A program made the position numbers and the translations under genes. A DNA stretch of 64,000 bases from Manduca sexta (taxonomy: Eukaryota; Arthropoda; Insecta; Lepidoptera; Sphingidae). Shown piece after piece: positions 36,127-48,700 of this stretch (position 1 is the stretch's first letter; each line of letters starts with the position of its first letter). The DNA is taken from contig NC_051138.1 in NCBI RefSeq assembly GCF_014839805.1, positions 12,894,983-12,958,982 of the forward strand, given 5' to 3'. Below the pieces are notes generated by a model. That model saw nothing but the letters and a program-made list of their open reading frames with translations. It was not told where the DNA came from and searched no databases.

Positions 36127-36865
36127 ACACCATGATAAGCAAAGACTAATATGTTATTGCAAATCATGTGTAATATAATTCACGTACTTATCCACTTACA
36201 AAATAACCTTTTTTAGGGCCACCATTTCATCTTTGTTTCCAATATTTGCCACGCACTACCTTGCCACAGAGCGCATTATTACACTGTTTGTTGGCCGAAA
36301 CGGTTCTACAATCCACATTTATATGTAATTTCTTCATCCATCCAAGCAGCGCCATATAGCGCAAAGTATTTTTTATTTCAGTAACGTGATACATATTGCA
36401 CACAAAGTTTGTGGTAAAGTTTATCATAATATGAAATATTTTTTAAAGAACTACAAAGCCATGTGTTTTTATTATATGTCACCCAAGTAAACACCACAAA
36501 ATTTTATTAAAATCAGAAATGGGTAAAACAGATTTCATTAGATTCTATCGATGTCGACAAAAAGCGATTACCATCATTATTACGTAATCGACACTTGGCA
36601 GCTCTACATTTTGACATTCAGCTTGACAAATGTCAAATTCGTAATGATGACATTCGGTGTGAGGTTGGCACAATTGGTCGATAGTGATTGGTTGCTACGT
36701 TTTCAGTTAGGTTTGATTTAGCGCACATGAATAAAACACGATGTATGAAGATCCGGCTCTTTAACGTAGTGGTTATTTTCTCTTTGAAGTAAGGCAGCAG
36801 TCAAATTGTTGACAAAACTACAAAAATCGTCGACTACTATAGTAATTCTTCGTATCATGTAATAA
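36127..36865. other. intergenic, nothing recognised
   Basis: Short open frames on both strands near 36220-36430 are not convincing. Nothing else was seen. Confidence 0.4.
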
Positions 36866-37110
36866 TCTGTATATATATAAATGAATCTTTATTTCCCTTG
36901 GTCATCGCATACCGCGTGAACGGATGGAACAATTTCGCTAATTATTATTTTGTTGTGTTAATCAGTGTCAGGAGAAAGTTCTTACAATAAAAAAAAATTG
37001 CAGAACCTTAGAAAATTTAAGAAACTTAACGTCTATATTAATTTTACATAACTCTCAGTTGTTTGAAATAACTGACAGCGATTGACAGAATGCGCGCTGC
37101 AAATTCAAGG
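36866..37110 (+). repeat. interspersed repeat F upstream of Gr copy 1
   Basis: It starts TCTGTATATATATAAATGAA and ends around 'gaatgcgcgctgcaaattca'. An inverted copy is at 49736-50005, starting 'tttgcagcgcgcattctg' and ending at the AT-rich end. The left end resembles Helitron-like elements, but no CTAG end is visible. It stops about 110 bp before the conserved Gr promoter block. Confidence 0.55.
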
Positions 37111-37220
37111 TTATGACAGATCAACGTCTGTGGGCTCTACTATCAATAATAATATTTGTGCCTTTCCTAGTACATACAACGAAGCTTATTTCTATTATTG
37201 TTACTTTAATTTATCACAAC

Positions 37221-37250
37221 CTTCACATGGCCACTGTGACTTTTTGTAGA
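37221..37250 (+). promoter_or_regulatory. conserved upstream block, Gr copy 1
   Basis: It reads CTTCACATGGCCACTGTGAC followed by TTTTTGTAGA. It is the most diverged of four versions of one block upstream of the tandem Grs. Here it is about 150 bp before the ATG, against about 158 bp in the others. The role is inferred from conservation only. Confidence 0.55.
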
Positions 37251-37397
37251 TATCATCAAAAAATATTATTCCTATTATTATTTTGTTCAATCCACTTCCC
37301 TTTAAATATCTATGTGAAAGGCAATATCTAATTAAGGTTCTACGGTTGAAATCATTTCAGCCTCGTAAGTTGTACTTATTGGGTGCATTTCAAAATC

Positions 37398-40300
37398 ATG
37401 GCTACGATATCGATTAGGAAAATACTAATATTGTGTAACGTGTTTGGGCACTATTATAAATTCACCAAAAATAAGTTTTATTTAGCAGCAAACGCACTTT
37501 ATTGCATAGTGTTTCCGTTGATATGTTTGTATGTAATTTTTCTTGAATCAGTACCTCTACCCATTTCACTCACTTTATCGTTTGTTTACTTAGAATTCTT
37601 TTCCAATATATTTGTATCGTTGTTTTGGAACAGTGGCTTTTCGAAATTCTACGCCGGCTTACAGGATATAGACGCCGACATCGACAATTATTTACCAAAT
37701 GAAAAACTTCCTATTTCACGCACAATTGTTGTACTTATTTTTATCAAACACGCAATCATTATAATATTAGACGCACTTTACGTATATTGTACAAAAAACA
37801 ATACTATAATTTTAATAACAGTTGTGCTAACTTACGTATTGATTTCTCTGTCCGCTACCAAATTACTTCGTATAATGATTTTTGAACTATTACTCAAGAG
37901 AATAACCCACCTTAAAGAGAATTTGAATAAGACTTTCTCCATATCGAGGTTAGAACCCAACCGAATCTCACAGTCTTGTGAAAACTTATCGATGCGGATG
38001 CAAGTCTACCAAAAGTTAATGGACAATATGCGATACGTCAATACACCATTGAAGATTCTTGTAAGTATCATTGAAATATACCATTTATATTAAAAAGTTA
38101 TTGGTAGTGAATTAAAATAAATTTAAGAAATAACGTAGCTTTTTCATAATAAAATAATAATGAGATAGGGAACAGTATTTTCAGTGTTCGAAGAAACGAA
38201 ATAGATCATCAGTTTTATAAACTTACCAAATTATTCACTAGATGTGTATAATTAGTGCAATTTTTTTTTGCAGGTATCCATTAATGTCCTGGCGTCTTTT
38301 TTGCGAACGATTTTTCTATCCTACTCTGTTTTGAAAAACTCTTCAAATTCGGTAAATTCAGTAAAAATACTTTTTTGTTTACATAACGTCAACGTCATAA
38401 TTTATGCATAGCCATTCAGCTTATTTTTGTACCTATGTACGTACATTTAACACCTTCTTGTAGTTGCTGCTTGCCAAATAGGGAAGATGTAGATATAATA
38501 TCATCGATATATATGTAGTACGTACTAGAATTGGCGTTCTGAACATTCACTGTGTTCAACTGAATTGAGCTGCAATCCATTCAAACTGACTTTAGTATAG
38601 TTAATATTGACAGCTTGTGGTTGTGTACGGAGTGACACTCATGACATTAGAACTCGAGTTTAAGTGTAAACATTTGAATAAAAAATATTACTCAAATAAG
38701 TAAAATTATTTAATGTTCAATTGAATAAATAGGTTATAACAGTGACGTTTTCTTTGCCATTTTTGTTCTGATTTTGAACAAATAGTTTATATGGACGGTC
38801 GTATCTATAGAAAATATGTCAATGTATAATATTAATTAAAACTCTGTGACGAAAATATAAAAAGAAACATTACAAGTTTTATTTTAGTAAAAATTTATTA
38901 CTTTATTATTAACAATAATGAATGGCGTGTTTTAATCCGCCAAACAGCATCTATTGACGTCAAATCTGTGAAGCTGTGGGCAAAAGCTAGTATTACATGA
39001 AGTAAAGTGGATAAAATTGTAAGAATTATTTCAAAATCCCTCTTAAAGGTGTATGATGCTAAGTGGAGTGGAGTCCAATAGAATGTCGACTGATGAGATG
39101 ATTATCCCTCGACAATCGACACAATTATGCCGACCCGTTGGAACGGGATATACTCAAGCTGATTTCAGTATACGACACAATTACGTGGGCCACTAAGGCG
39201 GGTTTTAGCATATATGTGGATATAAAATATATCCTACAACCAGCAGAATTAAGATCTAAAATCAGTACTAAAGTCCCATTCAATATTATTATAGGATTAT
39301 TTGGTGCTCATAATTATGTTCATCTGTTACATGGTCAGATAGACCATGCCGTGCGCCAAATGTCATCGAAATTAGTGCAGAGCTCAGTGCAGAGGTTCAA
39401 CTACGCCTCAATAGCGATCGATAGTGTAATGTGTAAACGACGATGCCATATTAATATTCAAAGACTATTTAAAAAAAAACTGTGTGCCTATGTTAAATTC
39501 TAATCTATTCAGCTGTTGCTGTGTTTACTTCTTAACGATATGTAAATATAGTGTACAAACAGTAGCATCTATATATAATATTAATAATAATAAGCAGAAA
39601 GATAATAAACTGCACATTTATTTTTCCAGGAACTAATGTACCGCGGTGTAGTTCTACTTTTACATATAATAGCAATGGCAGTCTCTGCAGTGATTGTTAC
39701 CCTAATAACAAGACAAGTGAGAAAAATGAAATTGTTGATGGTGAAAGAACTTTTAACAATCAAAGGTACGGTATGATCATCAACATAATATGAATGGCGG
39801 AACGAGCAAGATGGTAAACGACACGAAGTCCCTTAACGGTGGCAACTCCATATTACTTTGAATTACAAAATAAGTATCTACTCAATAGCACTGCGTTCCG
39901 CTAATAACTCTAAGACATATGTTAAGACTTAGCAAATTCACAGTAAGATACCTGTCTACAATCTTCTTCAAACCTCCGCACAGCATTGCTTGCATATGTT
40001 ACTTGGCGTCAGATAATATAGCACTGGTCGTCATCTTATAAAACTATTGCTCACGCGGTTGGCAAATGTTCTTTTTTCATTGGACAAAATTCAAGTATCG
40101 GTGAATGACAAAGACTAGTTTTTATATTGATTCTTGTAGTAAGTGCTTTGTGGTAAAATCGGATTCTTTTTAAAGTTTTAAACAGTGTCTGTGTATTAAT
40201 TTTCTCAACACATTAGGGAGTTCATCATTTACTTAGCTAAGGTATGTTCGGCTGAGTTCGGATAAGGAGTAAGATCGAATAAACCTAAAACAACACAAAA

Positions 40301-43300
40301 TAAGTATTGAAATATAAGTATTTTACCGGTTTGGATTATTAAATGCCGTGATGACCTATAATATTTTATTACAAAAAAAATATATTATACTTTCGAACTT
40401 CTTCCTAAGTCATCAAAAATTATTCAAATTTTAGACAAAATCTGTTATTACATATAAGTTCTAAATGACGTGTATTTAAAAAAGTAACCATAAATATTTT
40501 ACGAGCCTTTAAATGTGAAGTGCTATTGCTTTAGAAATGTACGAGCAAAGATCTTGTGGTACTAAATGACACAAAAATCCATTAAAACAGTAAATACTCA
40601 ATTAAAATTAATCAAATTCTGCACGGGGACAGTTAGGATCTGTAAGGAAACAGTGAAATAAAGGTATTTTGTTACAACCGTAAACACGTATTACTTGACG
40701 GAATCACTCACGTAAACTAGTGGGACGGATAGAAAATGCCTTCGCAGGGAATGTTGCCCAACTACAATAATTATAACACAATAGCAAGTAAGTCGATGTT
40801 ACCCTCGCGCACCTTACTTTTTATAGCTGGAGCCGCGCGCAAAAACTTGTACATATCTTATGAAATACTATATTGTTATAGGTGACGTACTAGGGGTCGC
40901 AATACCGGACCATTTTTCAAAACCGGTATTTTCGGTATTGACCTAAAATAAATTCCGGTATTGCGGTATTTTCGGTATTTCCGGTATTTGAAAAAATATT
41001 AGAAAAATAGAAAATATACATTTAAGTTAGTAATTAATTGTCAAAGTTTAATGACAGATTAGTAGTTAAAGGTTGAATGAAAGAGATTATTTTCGTAAGC
41101 CAACGTTCATGCCGTTCTGATTTCTGAGAGCTGGCTCAAACCTCAGCTTCCTTCTACCCTTTACCCCCTCTCTGGTTTCATTTTGATTAGAAATGATTGA
41201 GTTAACAGGAGAGGGGGCGGAGTCGCTATATATTTACGTAGCTACTTAAAATATAAAACTGTAATATCTTCCTCTGCTTATGCGAAATTTCTGTTTCTTG
41301 AGGTTTGGGTCAAGAGAGTGAAAACCTTACTAAGTGTTATTTACTGTCCCCCATATTTTGATTACTTCTCCAAACTGGAAACAGTTCTGGAATCTATAAG
41401 ATCAGGATATGCTCATCAAATCATCATGGATGATTTAAATACTGATCTAGTTGCCACCCACTCTTCCCGATCTCGTAAACTCCTTACTGTCCTTGACTCT
41501 GCTAAACTGCATGTCCTACCACTACAAGCCACCCACCATAATATGGATGGTAACGATACTTGGCTTGACATTATCCTCACCTCTGCTCCTTCCCCTGTTT
41601 TCTCCCCTGGTCAATTTCCCGCTCCTGGCTTCACTTGCGTAGTTTTGGTCTCATTGATGCGGATAAGTTGAAAGGGGACGCTGCTAACTTTAACTGGGAT
41701 CACCTATTGGCAGCCACCTCTGTTGACGATGAAGTCGCAATTTTAAACCGCGCTGTCACTTCACTCTTTGATACCCACGCCCCTTTAAAGAAAATTAAAT
41801 TAAAACGTCCTCCTTCACCTTGAATTACACATGGGGTTAGTATGGCGATGAGACGAAGGGATTGGGCTTTTCGCCAGTACATAAGGGATCGTTCGGAGGA
41901 GAACTGGTGCCTTTTTAAGGCTGCAGGGAATCGGTGTAACCAGATGGTACGTAATGCTAAACGCCAACACATTCTCAGTAATATTTCTTCTTCCTTGCTA
42001 GCCAGTATCTGGAGATTCCTCGGAACTCTGGGTATTGGCAAAGTTAAAAATATAGATCTCCACGGTGCGACTATTGGTTTGGATGACATTAATAAACATT
42101 TCACATCTGTTACCATGATTGATCACCAAACTAGGCTTGGATAGGATTGGTTCTCGTCATATCTTCAGGGACACCAACAGTTGGTGCGCCTAGACGATTC
42201 TTCGTCAAGCTGGCGTGATATAGACTGTGGCGTCGTTCAAGGCGGCATACTCTCCCCATTATTGTTCTCTATCTTCATAAACCTCTTAACACAAAATCTT
42301 CAATGTACCATCTGTATGCTGATGACTTGCAAATGTATTCTCAGGAGCAAGTCGATTGTGTGTCCGCAGCTGTAGATAGGGTAAATAAGGACAATTTCGG
42401 CCTTTCGGTAAACGCCGCGAAATTGCCATGAAATAAAAGGCCATTATTGTAGCAGCTCAAGGCTTTTAAACAGGTTGTATTTTACATAAATTCCCCCTGT
42501 TATGTTTCTCAGCTTTGTTTATCTGACAGCTTGCTGTTTGTTCAGCTTTGTTAATCTGACAGCCAACTAGATTCAAGTTGTATCATAATATTAGCCAATC
42601 ACAACGGCCCTACGTCTACGCACTGCGAAGGCTGCCACGCCGTCAGCACTGAGAAACAGACTTGTTATCACAGCAATGCTTCGTCCTTAGATAAATAACG
42701 TCTATGAATAATGAGGATAACTTTAAAGAACAAAAAATATTTCTAATAAGTTCTAATAAAAATAACAATTAACAGTTAACACCGCTATGCTTTGAACAAA
42801 ACAAAAGTAGCAATGTAGCAATAAGCCACGTATTTTGCTCGCTCTTTATAAAATATACGCCTATACGAATGAATGAAATTTCAAGCAAAATAAATTTTTG
42901 CGATTTAAAACTCGAGAAATTAATAATTATACATACATTTTGTACTGAATTTTATTTTTATGAAATACCGAAAATACCGAAAATCCCGGTTTTTGTAAAA
43001 TCAATACCGGTATTTTGGAGTTCTTAATTTGGTCCGGTATTCCGGTATTTTCGAAATCCGGGATACCGGTTTGCGACCCTTATGACGTACCACTCTTAAT
43101 GGTAGTGCATTCGATTAGGGAGCCAATACTGAGTTTTACTGATTAATTTGTTATTATACTTAGTATTCTAGAACCATTGGAATTTATTTCACGAAAGGCT
43201 ACATTATTAATGTGTAGCTGTTGTATGATTTTAATCGTATCGATCAGCGATATAGACCAATCAAAATCAAGTTTGTTCGGAACGTTCCAAGATTGGTTTG

Positions 43301-43643
43301 TTTTGGCGATCGATTTGGAAATAGCTATCGGTATTGTTCATTAGTTTCAGCAGTAAAAGCACTTAAATTTCGTTCAAATTGATATATTGTTAGAAGTCAT
43401 ATAACAAACACCAAACAATTACAATCAAATCGAACCATTACTTAGACTTATCTATTATGATTTGTTTCAGATGATGTCTATCGAGAGAATGTACAAGACG
43501 CCATGAAGTTTCTAGAAACAAAGTCCTTTAAATTCACAGTACTCCGCGCTTTCAATCTCGATGTAGGATTTGTTTTACAGTTTTTCACATTTATTGTAAC
43601 ATATTTAATAGCTCTCGTTCAATTCTCCCACGCATATTTTTGA
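37398..43643 (+). CDS. gustatory receptor (Gr), tandem copy 1
   Basis: Exons 37398-38060, 38274-38351, 39630-39765 and 43471-43643. GT-AG sites and phases 0, 0, 1 give 349 residues. The start is the ATG in 'aaatcATGGCT', present in all four tandem copies. Hydrophobic segments lie near residues 27-49, 55-76, 109-132, 137-156, 218-240, 253-275 and 325-345: seven spans, as in insect Grs with an internal N-terminus. RIMIFELLLKR and SCENLSMRMQVYQKLMDNMR form the loop before TM5. Exon 4 reads FKFTVLRAFNLDVGFVLQFF and ends with TYLIALVQF (336-344), the family's C-terminal motif. AATAAA is at 43659. Intron 3 is 3.7 kb because of a nested hAT-like insertion. It is open throughout and presumably functional. 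The tastant is unknown. Confidence 0.9.
38987..38990 (+). mobile_element. Helitron-like 3' terminus in intron 2
   Basis: The stretch ctgtgaagctgtgggcaaaa directly before CTAG-T resembles the 3' ends at 27045 and 35976. The 5' part could not be delimited, so this is a decayed end in intron 2 of Gr copy 1. Confidence 0.4.
39056..39245 (-). repeat. interspersed repeat D in Gr copy 1 intron 2
   Basis: On the minus strand it holds 'aaaacccgccttagtggccc', 'gtcggcataattgtgtcga' and 'gataatcatctcatcagt'. It is a nearly full repeat D in reverse. Confidence 0.65.
41090..42430 (+). pseudogene. Jockey-like LINE fragment inside the hAT element
   Basis: The endonuclease part shows AVLISESWLKPQ, SGFILIR, GGGVAIYLRS, FLFLEVWVK and LLSVIYCPP, then a DDLNTDL variant of the GDFN motif. 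After a deletion the reverse transcriptase part shows GVVQGGILSPLLFSIFIN and YHLYADDLQMYSQEQVD in another frame. There are in-frame stops, frameshifts and a missing middle, with no poly(A) end visible. It is a dead fragment of a Jockey/CR1-like non-LTR element. Confidence 0.8.
42583..42719. mobile_element. foldback MITE, half copy
   Basis: One arm of the element at 33391-33657, from 'atattagccaatcacaacgg' to 'cgtctatgaataatgagga'. The other arm is missing. It lies inside the hAT-like element. Confidence 0.75.
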
Positions 43644-43799
43644 ATATATAATGTACAAAATAAAATAAATTGTAAAGGTTTGATGAAATAAAAGTTTTGT
43701 TTTTTGTGTCTAATTTTATTTTTACATGATGCTTTAATTTTATATTTTAAATTAAACTCTTGCTTAAATTGCAAATAAACAATTGTCTGTATTGCCTGA

Positions 43800-43960
43800 A
43801 CTCTGTGTTAGGATTTGTGTTACAGTTTTTTACATTTATTATAACATATTTAATAGCTCTCGTTCAATTCTCGCACGCTTTTATTTTGAATATAAAGTAC
43901 AAAATAAAATAAATTTTAAAGGTTTGATAAAATAAAAGATTTGTTTTTGTGTCTGATTTA
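43800..43960 (+). pseudogene. duplicated tail of Gr exon 4
   Basis: About 150 bp after the stop of Gr copy 1, the 3' half of exon 4 plus its 3' UTR occurs again: 'ggatttgtgttacagttttt', the TYLIALVQF codons, a shifted stop (cgcttttattttgaa) and the AATAAA-rich tail. It lacks the exon start and acceptor, so it cannot be used as a normal exon. It is either a local tandem duplication or the remnant of a lost Gr copy. Confidence 0.8.
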
Positions 43961-44135
43961 TTTGTTCTCGTTATGTTTTAATCAATTAAACTCTTTCTTG
44001 AAATGCAAAAGAGAAATTTATCTGATTTTGCCTCGACTATATTTATATTACCCGTAATTATATTAATTACGCACACATTTCAGATAACTAAATTCATTAG
44101 CTGCATATTGTTAAATAGTGTGACGAAACACTTAA

Positions 44136-44491
44136 TCTATAATATAAAAATGAATCGCTGAATGCCTTGCTAAGCGCAAATCTCGACAGCAGCTGAACCG
44201 ATTTCGCAAATTCAATTTTTATAATATTCCATAAAGTACGAGGATGATTCTTACAGAGAGAAAATTTTTAAAAATTGCCTGAAAAGGTCTAAAAAAAACA
44301 CTTTTCTGTTCTCCCGTACAAATATTCGTAATAATACTTAAAGGTCAATTTTAACTTTAGTACCGTACAAAAGTTTAAGTGTTAGTGGAGAGTTTCGGGA
44401 AGGCAAAACAATTGAGTGAAGTTAGTATCGTATAAATATTAATGTCAATATGTCGACTGTTAGGCGGTACGAAGTTCGCCGGGTCAGCTAG
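44136..44491 (+). mobile_element. Helitron-like element, 356 bp
   Basis: It starts TCTATAATATAAAAATGAAT after A and ends with a GGCGGTA...TTCGCC hairpin, then GGGTCAGCTAG before T. It is non-coding. TC/CTAG ends, a 3' hairpin and an A-T target are all present. Confidence 0.75.
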
Positions 44492-44995
44492 TATGTATCA
44501 TATTTATTAAAAAAAATATTCAGAAGATACTTAACTGGTCATAAAATCATACGTATAGATAGATTTATAATTTGAATTCTTTGTTTTTTCTTACATTGTT
44601 TTTGGTTAGTTAGAAAAAAAATGTTAAAATGGTTATACTGGCAAATTATGAAGATGATTGTGCCCAAAATCTGCAATAAGTAAAATGTTTTGAACTACAT
44701 ATTATATCAATACAAAAAAATCAAATGTGATCACCGAAATTGCAGTTATTAAATTTTGATCTACTCCAGCGATCTCTACGTTATACTACGTAGGTAGCTT
44801 TAGTGAGCTTTAATATTAGACAAAATAGATTATTATTAGTCTAACTGTACAGTCAGCTAAAAAGTAGCTGAATAAATACAAAAATTCAATTAATCACTTT
44901 AAGTTAAGTTAAATTGTTTATTTTTTCGTGTGGAAGAAAGTAAATCCGTTTTAATAAGTAATCTTGTCAATAACACAACAGTATACATATAGTCT
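44492..44995. other. spacer between Gr copies 1 and 2
   Basis: AT-rich. Parts such as 44690-44880 resemble the spacers before copies 3 and 4 ('aatgtgatcaccgaaat', 'ttatactacgtaggtag') and are therefore part of the ancestral duplicated unit. No gene is present. Confidence 0.5.
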
Positions 44996-45436
44996 AAGAG
45001 CCCGTGAACCCCAGACCTTCGTTATTTTATAAAAGCTGAAAGTTTGTCAGCGCATGCTCCCAACACGGGTAACAACGATGGGCCATTATGAAGTTTGTGC
45101 TACAGTGGCTTTGGCAGGTACACGGTACTAAAGGTGTGTAAAAGGTGTGTGTGTATCAAAAACGTCTGGCTAACGAGGAAACATTATTTACTTATTACCC
45201 AAGTACTATATATAAAAATTAGCTTTTATACTATAACGTAAATAAAATTATAATTTCATGAACATTAAGGGTGTCTGGCAAGGGATTGCCACGATGTTAA
45301 GTGTCTGTCAATGAATAACGTGATTTTTAATAATTTTCTGAAGGTAATACCATAAAATCTCACTTTATTATTTGATGAAACTAGACAAACTTTCAGCTTT
45401 TATAAAATAACGAAGGTCAGGGGTTCACGGGCTCTT
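44996..45436. mobile_element. MITE with 53-bp inverted repeats
   Basis: The left arm starts AAGAGCCCGTGAACCCCAGA and runs to 'gctgaaagtttgtc'. The right arm is its near-perfect complement, ending TCACGGGCTCTT. It is 441 bp, AT-rich inside and non-coding. No clear target duplication was found. It lies 310 bp upstream of the Gr copy 2 ATG. Confidence 0.8.
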
Positions 45437-45564
45437 GCTCTAATAGTTTCGATTTGTTGAGCTACTGACGTGGCGTACAGCGTACAAACGCGTGTGACGT
45501 ACAATTTGTGTGTATGCCATTTTTAGTAAAATTCATATCATTATTTATTATATTTAACCGCGTC

Positions 45565-45594
45565 CTTCAAATGGTCGCCATTACTTTTTGTAGA
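45565..45594 (+). promoter_or_regulatory. conserved upstream block, Gr copy 2
   Basis: CTTCAAATGGTCGCCATTAC followed by TTTTTGTAGA, about 157 bp before the ATG. Confidence 0.6.
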
Positions 45595-45749
45595 AACATC
45601 TAGTGCTTAATATAAATTCATTATCTTGATAAATTAGTACTAATACCTCTTATTAAAATCCACTTCCCTTTAAATATTAAAGTGGTCTGGTTTACGGTTG
45701 AAAACATTTCAGCCTCGTATGTTGGGTCTAGTGGGTGTATTTGGAGATC

Positions 45750-48700
45750 ATGGCTACGATATCTGTTAGGACAATACTAATATTGTGTAACGTGTTTGGG
45801 CACTATTATAACTTCACCAAAAATAAGTTTTATTTAACAGCAAACGCACTTTATTGCATAGTGTTTCCGTTCATATGTATGTATCTATTTTTTCTTGAAT
45901 CAGTAAATCAAGCTGCTTTACTCGGTTTTTCGTTTATTTACTTCGAATTCTTATCGAATATATGTGCTGTGTTGTTTTGGAACAGTAGCTTTTCTAAATT
46001 TTCCGCCGGGTTACAGGACATAGACGCTGATACCGGCAATTACTTGGAAAATTTACCCATTTTGTGTACATGTTTTGTGCTTTTTATGTTAAAAACTTTT
46101 TTAATGATAATATGGGACGCATATTGTCTATATTTTATTTATTCTATTCAAGAATTTGCTCTAACTTTAAAAAGAGTTGCCATAACTTACGTAATGATTT
46201 CTCTATCCGCTACCAATTTACTTCGCATAATGATTTTTGAACTATTCCTCAAGAGAATAACCTATCTTAAAGATAATTTGAATAAAACTTTCTCCATGTC
46301 GAGAATGGAACCCCACCGAACCTCACAGTCTTGTGAAAACTTGTCGATGCAGATGCAAGTCTACAAAAAATTACTGGACAATATGCGGCACGTCAATACA
46401 CCACTGAAGATTCTTGTAAGTATCATTGAGTTGTATTGTGATCTATATTTACTATATACAAATTGCATTGGTAATAAAGTAAAATTAACTTAAGAAATAA
46501 CGCAGCTTCCTCGTAACAAAATAATAATGAGATAGGGAACAGTATTTTTAGTGTTCAAAAAACGAAATAGATCATGAGTTTTATAAACTTACCTAAGAAT
46601 AAACATGTTTTCTTTTTGCAGGTATCCGTTAATATGCTGGTGTGTTTTATGCGATCGATTATTACATGCAACTATGCTTTATCATATTCTTCAAATTCGG
46701 TAAAATCCAACTTCAAAAATCAATTAATACTTTTGTGTTTTAAGTGTGTTAATATATAAGCGAAACATTTTATGCATTGCACACTTTCTTGTAGTCCATG
46801 CTAGCTAAATTATAAGCATAGTTTACAAATATTAACAAATATGAAACAAATACACAAAAATTTAAATCCGACCAAAAAATTCAGTTACATGCACAATAAT
46901 TATAATGATGTATACGTACTTACTACTTACATAGTATAAAGCGAATGGCGGCACAATTGGACTTTAAATTACATCTTGTAAAGGAGATACTATAAACGTT
47001 ATAAAGTTTTATTTTTCGCATTTCGTTAACGAATATCCCATTTATGTTTGTTATTCGGTAGTTTCTGTGGTTGCTTGTCCGACTCATGGTCTAGGTTAAG
47101 ACATAGGAAATAGTCTGCCTTTAGTCAGACATTTACATAATTCGCACTCTTAATTAAATAATGACCTATTCCAAAATTGTTCTTTTGTGGGATTTGTCAA
47201 AAAACTCATTTCTGTTTGTGACTTGTTTTTAAGTTGCTGTAAAATTTAACTTATTAAAGATAAGTTAAAAATGAAACCTATAGCATGAAAAACTAAAAAT
47301 AAAAAAGGTCGGAAACGGAAATGAGTTTTTTGACGATATCCACAAATTAATAATTTTGAAATAGGTCATTATTTCATTAAGAAAGCGATATATCATATCG
47401 TATAGTCCTGGAACTACCTCGGGCCGTAAACAAGATGCGTTTCTAAAATCGTTAACGCTTTATATAATGTATGAGAATGACATGATCCTATCTATAAGTC
47501 TATTGCTAAGTAGTATCATTCGCATGAATTTAATTATGTTTTATCAGTGTTAACCACTGTAATAGGCTTCTTATTTTAGACCACTCAACTGATCTCGCCT
47601 TATAGAATACTTAAAAGTTCTATGGCAACATGTTGCAATGCCCGTTTTGCAAAATCTGTACGGGACTTAAGTCCCGTTTAGTACTGTTCTGGGATTACTA
47701 GGAACTCACACCTATGTTGTTCCTCTGTGCACAAAATTTCATCGAAATGAGTGCAGAAATTAAACTACATCACAATAGCACTCGATAGCAATGTATAAAT
47801 GAGGATGCCATATTAATTTTAAAACAATAGATGAAAGAAAATGTGTGCCTATACTACATTCCAATCCGTTCAGCTATTGCTGTGTTTACTTCTAAACGAT
47901 ATTCAAACATCCTCACAAGCTTCAGCATTTATAATATTTATAAGAACAAAGATAATAAACTGCAGATATATATTTCCAGATACTAATTTATTACAGCGTT
48001 GTTCTACTTTTACATATAATAGCAATGACAGTCCCTGCAGTGATTGTCACCTTAACAACAAGACAAGTGAGAAAAATGAAATTGTCGATGGTGAAGGAAC
48101 TTCTCACTATCCAAGGTACGGTATTTTAATTTTATCCGTGGTTCTTTATAACTAGCTTATCAAGTTGTAAACGTCCCTATCCTTGAGGTTAAAACGCCTT
48201 CTTAGTTCATTATTTTGTCTCCCGCTTTGCTATGGAGGGAAGTGGACAAATTACATTTCCAATTCCTCCCTATCTTTCTATTTGATTAATGTCGTTGCGG
48301 GATAATGACAAATTAGTTTTCCCTGAGACTCGCCGAGCTTCACTGTTTGGTGTCATAAACTGCGGGCTACTGCTGATCCTGGCTTATAGAAGTTGTAGTG
48401 GTGGGTGTGAGGGCGGGAAAGTCTCCTAATATCCAAGGTACGGGGCGATCATCAGCTTTTTTTAAACGTATTAAAGACGAAGCCAGCAAGATGGTGATCG
48501 ACATGAATCCCTTGAACGGTGCAAACTCCGCAATACTTTGAATTACAAAGTAAGTACTTACGGCATAGCATTACGTTGCGCTAATCACGCTGAGGTACAA
48601 GATGTTAAGACTTAATGCTCAGCAAATGCCTGGTAAGAATACTATCTATAATCTTCTTCCAACCTGAACACAGCAGTGTTTGCATATGTTACTTGGTGGT

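Larger units (their letters stand above)
40890..43082. mobile_element. hAT-like element, nested insertions
   Basis: The terminal inverted repeats are TAGGGGTCGCAATACCGG on the left and, read inwards from the right, TAAGGGTCGCAAACCGG. Both are followed by many 'cggtatttt' subterminal repeats. An exact 8-bp target duplication, TGACGTAC, flanks it at 40882-40889 and 43083-43090. The 8-bp duplication and the TAGGG start fit the hAT superfamily. No transposase was seen. The interior holds a Jockey-like LINE fragment and half a foldback MITE. It sits in intron 3 of Gr copy 1 and is absent from the other copies. Confidence 0.85.

Noticed and set aside
36227..36427. Cys-containing minus-strand frame, also open for about 57 codons on plus after an AG
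   Set aside because: There is no recognised zinc-finger spacing, no splice partner and no relative in the window.
45735..45749. Gr starts 15 bases further upstream (also at 37383 and 55516)
   Set aside because: Those codons are GTG. The conserved ATG in 'atcATGGCT' is present in all four tandem copies.
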